Assembly: GCA_032718475.1 (NCBI GenBank)
Contig: JAUCBJ010003145.1
Location: 1 to 20,113 of the forward strand
DNA length: 20,113 nt
Direction: 5' to 3'
Origin: Nemertoderma westbladi
Lineage: Eukaryota; Xenacoelomorpha; Nemertodermatida; Nemertodermatidae
Made by a program: the position numbers and the translations under genes
In this document: in pieces, positions 1 through 8,362 of the stretch
Layout of the letters: each line of letters opens with the position of its first letter
Numbering within the stretch: the first letter of the stretch is position 1
The notes under the pieces: model-generated
Told to the model about the DNA's origin: nothing
The model's database searches: none
Seen by the model: the letters and a program-made list of their open reading frames with translations, nothing else

Positions 1-83
1 CTACAAGAAAGGAAATCGATCTCAAAAGATTGGATGAAAGGATTGAACAGACAGCAGCTCAGAGGGAGATCGAAACAGACCAG
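1..83 (+). CDS. Internal exon (partial) of coiled-coil protein gene
   Basis: The reading frame beginning at base 3 is open and rich in K, E, R, Q and L, typical of a coiled coil. It ends on a complete codon (CAG, 81-83) followed by GTGGGA, a plausible splice donor. This is phase 0, and it joins in frame to the exon starting at 660. The other frames are less protein-like: frame 2 has a stop near base 35, and frame 1 is open but lacks the heptad-like composition. The gene continues upstream of the window, so the start codon is not visible. The product family is not recognised. Confidence 0.5.
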
Positions 84-659
84 GTGGGAGTTTCTGATTG
101 GTTGATTTAATTGATAAGCTAAATCGTTATAAATAAATTGGATAGAATGTGAACTGCAGTTTAAACACGATTTTTAATTCCTCCATTTCTGCACGGCTCG
201 TATTTTGATTACATCACACTTGAATGCCGACATGTCGGTGGGTAACATTTTTATATCAGAAATAGCTACTTTTCTGTAGGTGCCATAAGTATTACCTTAA
301 AGGTGACATTTAGTCTTCTATAATTTTATATACCTAACTGCTGTTTACTAAAACTGTGTGCATAGAAATACAAGAATTTCTGAGGAACATAAAAAGGCTG
401 CTAATCACAGAAAAGACATCATAATGATGTTATTGAATATGATCCCTTTATCGAGTGGCTATCATTGTTCAGTGTAATTGGAAGTTATTAACTCTATTTA
501 TACAACTATGTTTATATTATATTATGTTTGTATTGACTATTACCTGTCATTTAATCGTGTACAATTATTTTAAAATTGTTAATATGTCGTGAGAGTCTTT
601 GTTTTGATAATTTATTTTGATGGCTTAATTATTTGCGGATCCTGTTGTGTTTTATTTAG
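84..659 (+). other. Probable phase-0 intron of coiled-coil gene
   Basis: This AT-rich stretch runs from GTGGGA at 84 to a pyrimidine-rich TTTTATTTAG at 650-659. The coiled-coil frame closes within it and reopens exactly after the AG. No RNA gene or repeat is evident inside. Confidence 0.5.
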
Positions 660-1259
660 GCAATTGGCGATCTTGAGATCCAACAGTTGGCTCTGGAGAG
701 CCAGAAACTCTGGCTGCATCAGGAGTTGGAGAAATACGCAGTGGATTTGTCTCGCGGAGACAACCCTAATCAAGGACTCCATCGTGGACCCGATGACGTG
801 CCAATAAAACCGGCCGAGACCGAGGTCAAACAGCTGTTGTTGCCAACACAACCGGCCCAGACAGAGGTCAAACAGCTGCTGGTGCAGGAGCGACTCGGTA
901 GAGCCGAGATGCAGCAGTTAGAAACGGAATTCTCTAAGGAGAAAGAAGCGCGGGAACATCTGTTACGGATGGAATCGGGAATACGGGAGGTTCGGTTGGA
1001 CAGTCGGAAATCCAAAGTGGAGAAAACTCGGGGAGAAGTCGGGAATTTAATGGGGGAGATCCAGTCCCGGTTAAACCCAACCGGTGGTGATGATAACAAC
1101 CCGGTATCAACCAAAAGGAAGGGAGAAAACAACGACACTGTTATTAATGGTTCCCATAGCGATGTGTCGTGCAGAACTTTCGAGGAAAAACAGCTGACAA
1201 TGTTAGCCGAAGTTAGACAACTAAGGCGGCGATTAGCTAATAAAACGAATTCTAATTAA
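660..1259 (+). CDS. Last exon of a coiled-coil protein, family unknown
   Basis: The exon encodes about 199 residues to a TAA stop at 1257-1259. The first stretch is coiled-coil-like (LEIQQLALESQKLWLHQELE). It is followed by a loop containing a duplicated 14-residue element (ETEVKQLL appears twice), a second charged helix around 880-1070 with many E, R, K and L residues, a polar Gly/Asn/Asp-rich linker, and a last basic helix ending near RQLRRRLANKT. No catalytic motif, signal peptide or membrane segment is visible. The exon is read from the acceptor at 658-659 because the upstream exon matches its phase and no convincing ATG starts it. GC content and codon use are clearly higher than in the flanking DNA, which supports real coding. 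A structural or scaffold role is an inference from composition only. Confidence 0.7.
   Translation, partial: AIGDLEIQQLALESQKLWLHQELEKYAVDLSRGDNPNQGLHRGPDDVPIKPAETEVKQLLLPTQPAQTEVKQLLVQERLGRAEMQQLETEFSKEKEAREHLLRMESGIREVRLDSRKSKVEKTRGEVGNLMGEIQSRLNPTGGDDNNPVSTKRKGENNDTVINGSHSDVSCRTFEEKQLTMLAEVRQLRRRLANKTNSN
809..892 (+). repeat. 42-bp tandem duplication inside coding exon
   Basis: ACCGGCC begins at 809 and again at 851, and GAGGTCAAACAGCTG begins at 822 and 864. Both pairs are 42 bp apart, so a 14-residue unit was duplicated in frame within the coiled-coil protein. Confidence 0.75.
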
Positions 1260-1456
1260 TTAGTATACCTGCAGTGGACTCCTTTCTTTATTAATTTCCG
1301 CGTATCAAATTGGAATTTTGATAACTGTTAACTTAACTAATAATATTTGAACCGCGATTTTACTAATCTCAATCATGGCAACAAATTATTAATTCCAAAA
1401 TACAGATTCTCCAGTTCATTTACAACCATTCAAGTGTTGCTACTTACTGGATGGTG

Positions 1457-1487
1457 AATAAACACTGCCTTTTTGCTGTGTAATAAA
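1457..1487 (+). promoter_or_regulatory. Polyadenylation signals of coiled-coil gene
   Basis: AATAAA occurs at 1457-1462 and 1482-1487, about 200 bp after the stop codon of the plus-strand gene. These are reasonable 3'-end signals. Their use is inferred. Confidence 0.4.
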
Positions 1488-1642
1488 GTAAACGTTATGG
1501 ATTTTATTGAAGTTGTGGTCATAGAGCTTCCATAATTTAAATATACACATATAGAGTTATAACTTTTTTTAATTAACACTCAGGAACTATAATAATCATT
1601 TTTAGTTTGTAATGAAATAGTTTGTTTTGGGAAGGTTTTAAT

Positions 1643-1672
1643 GAATTTTTTGTGAATTTTTTGTGAATTTTT
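1643..1672 (+). repeat. 11-bp short tandem repeat
   Basis: GAATTTTTTGT is repeated about 2.7 times (1643, 1654, 1665). This is a simple AT-rich slippage repeat. Confidence 0.7.
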
Positions 1673-2115
1673 ATTTTTACAGTACATCAGCTCGCATATT
1701 TCTATGAGAAAATGTTTCGTACAGCAAGCTGTAAAATAGGTTTAAGTTTTCTACTCTACTTTGACAACTTTTCAACCGCCAGTTGAATTATTATAAACTC
1801 AATAATTCTACATACTAGATATTGGTAGGTGTGAATATTACAATACTGTAATCTATTTTGTGGCATAACTACCGGTACTTTACAGAAATTGTTGAATCTG
1901 TAATATTTACGTATAATAATTTATGTAGGGTAAATTGTAAATTGTCATATTTTGGTTTGTTTTTTCCATATCTTCTCCAATTTTTAATAAAGTTTCCACG
2001 AGATAAAAATGTCAAAATTAAAGAAACACACGCATTGTACAATTTTCGCTATAGAATTTTCCTGTTTAGTGATTTCATTTCTAATGCCAAATTTAATGTT
2101 TCATGTATTCTAGAT

Positions 2116-2180
2116 TGTCTGTCTTTCTGTCAGCCTGCATGTCTATCTGTCTGTCTTTTGGCCTGTCTGTCTGTCAGTCA
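2116..2180 (+). repeat. Degenerate CTGT microsatellite
   Basis: This is an imperfect run of CTGT/CTTT units interrupted by AGCCTGCATG and TTTTGGC. It resembles an old, decayed tetranucleotide microsatellite. Confidence 0.7.
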
Positions 2181-2298
2181 AAAATCATGAATGAAATACA
2201 CAACTGAAAATGTTGTTATAATGTAGGGGTTTCCCTGGTCTATGATTCCATTTCATGTCTGTTTTAAAGTTTAAAGGATTCCTATATGGTCTTTCCGG

Positions 2299-2339
2299 CT
2301 GTCTGTCTGTGTGTTATATTTTGACAGACAGACCGACAG
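2299..2339. repeat. Inverted CTGT/ACAG hairpin
   Basis: The left arm 2299-2314 (CTGTCTGTCTGTGTGT) pairs with 2324-2339 (ACAGACAGACCGACAG read back) with two mismatches and a loop of about 9 bp. It lies about 120 bp after the direct CTGT tract and looks like the same repeat in opposite orientation. Confidence 0.6.
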
Positions 2340-2718
2340 GTATACAGACCAACAGCAAGCCTTTATATTTGAATACTGACACCAGAAATGGATTCACCGA
2401 CCAGGAAAACCTCTTTAAAGTTGTTCTCAGAGAGAAAGTGTTAAATTCCTTTGCTCTACTTCTAATGGAGGATTTATTACATCTGGGACTTTGTAGGGGA
2501 CCCAAATCGGTGTTTCCATCTAAGAGAATGTACGGGATACACATATCATTGGCTAATAATAACTGTTCCAAAATCTCGGCCATATAAACTCCCCATTCCA
2601 CAATCTCTACCATATAAACTCCCCATTCCACAATCTCTGTAATATAAACTCCCCATTCTACAATCTATGCCATATAAACTCCCCATTCCACAATCTCTGC
2701 CATATAAACTCCCCATTC

Positions 2719-2736
2719 CACACACACACACACACA

Positions 2737-2774
<38 letters not shown>

Positions 2775-2786
2775 CACACACACACA
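2719..2786. repeat. CA microsatellite nested in a minisatellite unit
   Basis: About 34 CA dinucleotides, with one TA and one CG interruption, sit exactly where a normal unit reads CCATTCCACAAT. The flanks are normal array sequence on both sides, so the tract probably expanded from the CCACA of one unit. Confidence 0.95.
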
Positions 2787-3469
2787 ATATCTGCCATATA
2801 AACTCCCCACTCCGCAATCTCTGCCATATAAACTCCCCATTCCACAATCTCTGCCATATAAACTCCCCATTCCACAATCTCTGCCATATAAACTCCCCAC
2901 TGCGCAATCTCGGCCATATAAACTCCCATTCCACAATCTCTGCCATATAAACGCCCCATTCCTCAATCTCGGCCATATAAACGCCCCATTCCTCAATCTC
3001 GGCCATATAAACTCCCATTCCACAATCTCTGCCATATAAACGCCCCATTCCTCAATCTCGGCCATATAAACTCCCATTCCACAATCTCTGCCATATAAAC
3101 GCCCCATTCCTCAATCTCGGCCATATAAACGCCCCATTCCTCAATCTCGGCCATATAAACTCCCATTCCACAATCTCTGCCATATAAACGCCCCATTCCT
3201 CAATCTCGGCCATATAAACTCCCATTCCACAATCTCTGCCATATAAACTCCCCATTCCACAATCTCTGCCATATAAACGCCCCATTCCTCAATCTCGGCC
3301 ATATAAACTCCCATTCCACAATCTCTGCCATATAAACGCCCCATTCCTCAATCTCGGCCATATAAACTCCCATTCCACAATCTCTGCCATATAAACGCCC
3401 CATTCCTCAATCTCGGCCATATAAACTCCCCATTCCACAATCTCTGCCATATAAACTCCCCATTCCACA

Positions 3470-4520
3470 ATAACTGCCAAATAAACTCCCCATTCCACAA
3501 TCTCTGCCATATAAACTCCCCATTCCACAATCTCTGCCATTTAAACTCCCCATTCCACAATTTCTGCCATATAAACTCCCCATTCCACAATCTCTGCCAT
3601 ATAAACTCCCCATTCCAGAATCTCTGCCATATAAAATCCCCATTCCACAATCTCTGCCATATAAACTCCCCATTAAACAATCTCTGCCATATAAACTCCC
3701 CATTTCACAATCTCTGTCATATAAACTCCTCATTCCACAATCTCTGCCATATAAACTCCCCATTCCACAATCTCTGCCATATAAACTCCCCATTCCACAA
3801 TCTCTGCCATATAAACTCCCCATTCCACAATCTCTGCCATATAAACTCCCCATTCCACAATCTCTGCCATATAAACTCCCCACTCCGCAATCTCTGCCAT
3901 ATAAACTCCTCATTCCACAATCTCTGCCATATAAACTCCCCATTCCACAATCTCTGCCATATAAACTCCCCATTCCACAATCTCTGCCATATAAACTCCC
4001 CACTCCGAAATCTCTGCCATATAAACTCCCCATTCCACAATCTCTGCCATATAAACTCCCCATTCCACAATCTCTGCCATATAAACTCCCCACTCCGCAA
4101 TCTCAGCTATATAAATTCCCCATCCTACAATCTCTGCCATATAAACTCCCCATTCCACAATCTCTGCCATATAAACGCCCCATTCCTCAATCTCGGCCAT
4201 ATAAACTCCCATTCCACAATCTCTGCCATATAAACGCCCCATTCCTCAATCTCGTCCATATAAACTCCCCATTCCACAATCTCTGCCATATAAACTCCCC
4301 ATTCCACAATATCTGCCAAATAAACTCCCCATTCCACAATCTCTGCCATGTAAACTCCCCATTCCACAATCTCTGCCATTTAAACTCCCCATTCCACAAT
4401 TTCTGCCATATAAACTCCCCATTCCACAATCTCTGCCATATAAACTCCCCATTCCACAATCTCTGCCATATAAAATCCCCATTCCACAATCTCTTCCATA
4501 TAAACTCCCCATTAAACAAT
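3470..4520. repeat. 839-bp higher-order duplication within array
   Basis: Rare variant units recur at a constant 839-bp offset: CCAAATAAAC (about 3477 and 4316), CATTTAAAC (about 3538 and 4377), AATTTCTGCC (about 3559 and 4398), ATAAAATCCCC (about 3631 and 4470) and ATTAAACAATC (3672 and 4511). The offset equals 28 units minus one base, consistent with a block of 28 units that includes one 29-bp unit. Confidence 0.8.
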
Positions 4521-5460
4521 CTCTGCCATATAAACTCCCCATTCCACAATCTCTGCCATATAAACTCCTCATTCCACAATCTCTGCCATATAAACTCCCC
4601 ATTCCACAATCTCTGCCATATAAACTCCTCATTCCTCAATCTCTGCCATATAAATTCCCCATCCTACAATCTCTGCCATATAAACTCCCCATTCCACAAT
4701 CTCTGCCATATAAACGCCCCATTCCTCAATCTCGGCCATATAAACTCCCATTCCACAATCTCTGCCATATAAACGCCCCATTTCTCAATCTCGGCCACAT
4801 AAACTCCCCATTCCACAATCTCTGCCATATAAACTCCCCATTCCACAATCTCTGCCAAATAAACTCCCCATTCCACAATCTCTGCCATATAAACTCCCCA
4901 TTAAACAATCTCTGCCATATAAACTTCCCATTCCACAATCTCTGCCATATAAACTCCCCATTCCACAATCTCTGCCATATAAACTCCCATTCCACAATCT
5001 CTGCCATATAAACTCCCCATTCCACAATCTCTGCCATATAAACTCCCCATTCCACAATCTCTGCCATATAAACTCCCATTCCACAATCTCTGCCATATAA
5101 ACTTCCCATTCCACAATCTCTGCCATATAAACTCCCCATTCCACAATATCTGCCATATAAACTCCCCATTCCACAATCTCTGCCATCTAAACACCCCATT
5201 CCACAATCTCTGCCATATAAACTCCCCATTCCACAATCTCTGTCATCTAAACACCCCATTCCACAATCTCTGCCATATAAACTCCCCATACCACACAATC
5301 TGCCATATAAACTCCCCATTCCACAATCTCTGCCATATAAACTCCCCAGTCCACAATCTCTGCCATATAAACTCCCCATTCCACAATCTCTGCCATCTAA
5401 ACACCCCATTCCACAATCTCTGCCATATAAACTCCCCACTCCACAATCTCTGCCATATAA

Positions 5461-6950
5461 TATCTCCCCATTCAACAATCTCTGTCATATAAACTCCCCA
5501 TTCCACAATCTCTGCCATATAAACTCCCCATTCCACAATCTCTGTCATATAAACTCCCATTCCACAATATCTGCCATATAAACTCCCCATTCCACAATCT
5601 CTGCCATCTAAACACCCCATTCCACAATCTCTGCCATATAAACTCCCCATTCCACAATCTCTGTCATCTAAACACCCCATTCCACAATCTCTGCCATATA
5701 AACTCCCCATTCAACAATCTCTGTCATATAAACTCCCCATTCCACAATTTCTGCCATATAAACTCCCCAGTCCACAATCTCTGCCATATAAACTCCCCAT
5801 TCCACAATCTCTGCCATCTAAACACCCCATTCCACAATCTCTGCCATATAAACTCCCCACTCCACAATCTCTGCCATATAATATCTCCCCATTCAACAAT
5901 CTCTGTCATATAAACTCCCCATTCCACAATCTCTGCCATATAAACTCCCCATTCCACAATCTCTGTCATATAAACTCCCCATTCCAAAATATATGCCATA
6001 TAAACTCCCCATTCAACAATCTCTGTCATATAAACTCCCCATTCCACAATCTCTGCCATATAAACTCCCCAGTCCACAATCTCTGCCATATAAATTCCCC
6101 ATTCCACAATCTCTGCCATCTAAACACCCCATTCCACAATCTCTGCCATATAAACTCCCCACTCCACAATATCTGCCATATAATATCTCCCCATTCAACA
6201 ATCTCTGTCATATAAACTCCCCATTCCACAATCTCTGCCATATAAACTCCCCATTCCACAATCTCTGTCATATAAACTCCCCATTCCACAATATCTGCCA
6301 TATAAACTCCCCATTCAACAATCTCTGTCATATAAACTCCCCATTCCACAATCTCTGCCATATAAACTCCCCAGTCCACAATCTCTGCCATATAAACTCC
6401 CCATTCCACAATCTCTGCCACCTAAACACCCCATTCCACAATCTCTGCCATATAAACTCCCCACTCCACAATCTCTGCCATATAATATCTCCCCATTCAA
6501 CAATATCTGTCATATAAACTCCCCATTCCACAATCTCTGCCATATAAACTCCCCATTCAACAATCTCTGTCATATAAACTCCCCATTCCACAATATCTGC
6601 CATATAAACTCCCCAGTCCACAATCTCTGCCATATAAACTCCCCATTCCACAATCTCTGCCATCTAAACACCCCATTCCACAATCTCTGCCATAGAAACT
6701 CCCCACTCCACAATCTCTGCCATATAATATCTCCCCATTCAACAATCTCTGTCATATAAACTCCCCATTCCACAATCTCTGCCATATAAACTCCCCATTC
6801 CACAATCTGTGTCATATAAACTCCCCATTCCACAATATCTGCCAGATAAACTCCCCATTCAACAATATCTGCCATCTAAACACCCCATTCCACAATCTCT
6901 ACCATATAAACTCCCCACTCCACAATCTCTGCCATATAATATCTCCCCAT
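5461..6950. repeat. Higher-order repeats marked by the 32-bp unit
   Basis: The TATCTCCCC marker of the 32-bp unit lies at 5461, 5882, 6184, 6486, 6728 and 6940. The spacings are 421, 302, 302, 242 and 212 bp. The last four equal 10, 10, 8 and 7 units of 30 bp plus 2. The first equals 14 units plus 1, which fits one extra 29-bp unit. The blocks also share the order of CATCTAAACACC, CCAGTCC and CCACTCC variant units. Confidence 0.85.
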
Positions 6951-7072
6951 TCAACAATCTCTGTCATATAAACTCCCCATTCCACAATCTCTGCCATATA
7001 AACTCCCCATTCCACAATCTCTGTCATATAAACTCCCCATTCCACCATCTCTGTCATATAAACCAAGATCCA

Positions 7073-7130
7073 AGTCGAAATTGAATCGAAATTCAATTGA
7101 ATTGAATAGAAATCGAAACGAAATTGAATC
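7073..7130 (+). repeat. Degenerate GAAATTGAATC short repeat
   Basis: Directly after the array edge there are about five imperfect copies of a GAAATTGAATC/GAAATCGAAA word. This is simple sequence with no coding signal. Confidence 0.7.
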
Positions 7131-7690
7131 TGTATAGCGGTTACTGTCGCTCTCTAGATTGTTTTTAAAGCTTTTACAGTTTTAAAACTCTAAAAATTAA
7201 AAATAAGTTAAAATATTTTTTTATTTCTTTTTTTGAGTTTTAAAACTTTAAAAACTTCACTGCAAAATAAATAGTTTATTTTAAAATCAATATCAAAATT
7301 CTACACTTATCTTGTTGCATATCCCAAGACCAAGATTCCAAGATCACCGTTTCTTCATAGTCCGGAGATAAAACTGAGAACTTAGTACCGAGCTATGGTT
7401 ATATCGGCCCCGGAAATTAATTATTTAGCACCAAATATTTTTCTGCAGCACCAATTGACATCCCCTAATCTAAATATCTCATCCCTAAAATCATTAAATT
7501 ACTCATACTGGTACCCAAAACAATTATTTGTACCCCAATTTTAATTCGCTTTCAACCAAAAACGATACCAAATATGATGTTTCTTCGAATATTTTATGGA
7601 ACTTTATTCATTAAATTTTATTAATTATTCATTAACCATAAAAAGGTTTATCTTTATATGTTTGTTCATTTGTATATTATAGTATCCGAA

Positions 7691-7705
7691 CACTGTAACC
7701 TGCTC
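7691..7705 (+). repeat. Copy of a dispersed word shared with 18787-18854
   Basis: CACTGTAACCTGCTC is identical to 18840-18854, and a related copy lies at 18787-18801. Looser copies (CTATAACCTGGCTATTT near 7755 and TATATAAACTGCTTC near 7808) follow it, suggesting a degenerate repeat family of period about 50-65 bp. Confidence 0.5.
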
Positions 7706-7927
7706 ATTTTTCTATTTTTAATGCTATCGTTTATTGCTTTGTTTAGAAAACCCATTCTCTATAACCTGGCTATTTCGATATGTTTTTTTTTTAGAAAGTA
7801 CAAACCTATATAAACTGCTTCTTTCCTTAAACCTCAATTATTTGTAATTTCATAATGATAAAATAAATCCCAACGGTAAATTTATGGTTTGAATTGAATT
7901 TATGGTTATGATTTAATATGAAGATAT

Positions 7928-8036
7928 GTATTTATTTCTGGGAATATATATTTATTTTGTTGAAAATTTGTATTTATTTTTGGGAATATATATTTATTTT
8001 GGAGAAAATTTGAATTTATTTTTGTGTGTTTGACAT
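7928..8036 (+). repeat. 42-bp AT-rich tandem repeat, about 2.5 copies
   Basis: Units start at 7928, 7970 and 8012. The first two differ at only about four positions. Each contains TATTTATTT, GGGAATATATATTTATTTT and GAAAATTT. The third copy is partial and diverged. Confidence 0.8.
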
Positions 8037-8360
8037 TTATTTTGGTATGGATCATTCATTGGTTTTTGGGACCATTTTTCTTTGTTATTTGGTGTTGATA
8101 TAATAATTGTTTTGGTGAAATTTTCATCAATTTTGCTGACTTTAATAGCCTAAAATAACCAACGTGCGATCAGAGTGTGGGCTATATTATATACATATCT
8201 CTAAATAAGTTTCCCAAAATAACGCCCATATCTCGAGATATCCGAATATTCATACAATCAATCAATATATCTATCTGTGATAAGATTACTATATGTGACA
8301 ATAGTAATACCCAATTAAAACTTATATAACATTGGTAATTAATTAAAAATGGCCGCTTTC

Positions 8361-8362
8361 AG
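8361..8362 (+). promoter_or_regulatory. Probable splice acceptor of PRDM9-like exon
   Basis: GCCGCTTTCAG ends at 8362, with a possible branch region TAATTAATTAA about 20 bp upstream. The PRDM9-like frame is open from 8347 (a TAA lies at 8344-8346) and has no ATG until about codon 109. An acceptor therefore explains the 5' edge better than a start codon does. The pyrimidine tract is short, so confidence is moderate. Confidence 0.45.

Larger units (their letters stand above)
1260..2564. other. AT-rich non-coding DNA, 3' UTR then intergenic
   Basis: Apart from the signals and short repeats listed separately, no supported gene was found. The ORFs at 1858-2190 and 2255-2587 have AT-driven or repeat-driven composition and no recognisable domain. 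Confidence 0.6.
2565..7064. repeat. 30-bp minisatellite array, about 150 units
   Basis: The array is an almost continuous head-to-tail run of a 30-bp unit whose core reads CATATAAACTCCCC, followed by a CATTCCACAATCTC-type half. The main variants are: a 29-bp unit lacking one C (left part); a unit with CGCCCC, CTC and CTCGG changes that alternates with the 29-mer to give a 59-bp dimer; a CATCTAAACACC unit (right part); and a 32-bp unit containing ATAATATCTCCCC. Because 30 is divisible by three, all three minus-strand frames and two plus-strand frames of the consensus lack stops. That explains the many overlapping ORFs of up to 250 codons with decapeptide repeats, which I do not regard as genes. 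The third plus frame has TAA in each unit. Each unit also carries a TATAAA sequence. The left edge is TTCCAAAATCTCGGC and the right edge is CATATAAACC. Confidence 0.97.
7065..8362 (+). other. AT-rich non-coding DNA, possibly intron of PRDM9-like gene
   Basis: No ORF of note, KRAB-like or SSXRD-like coding segment was found here. The downstream PRDM9-like exon seems to begin at a splice acceptor and not at an ATG. Its N-terminal exons must therefore lie further upstream if the gene is complete, and this stretch and even the minisatellite could be intronic. That is inference. Confidence 0.4.

Noticed and set aside
770-1138. Minus-strand ORF of 122 codons
   Set aside because: It is a shadow of the coiled-coil exon on the plus strand.
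2546-6875. Many long minus-strand ORFs with repeats such as MGSLYGRDCG, WGVYMAEIVE or NGEFIWQRLW
   Set aside because: They are translations of the 30-bp minisatellite in different frames. All three minus frames are open by chance of the consensus, and no unique coding sequence or promoter goes with them.
2565-7064. CRISPR-like array
   Set aside because: There are no unique spacers. The units are head-to-tail and the DNA is clearly eukaryotic.
5993-7084. Plus-strand ORFs with NSPFHNLCHI or KLPIPQSLPY repeats (5993-6517 and 6809-7084)
   Set aside because: These are the same minisatellite read on the other strand.
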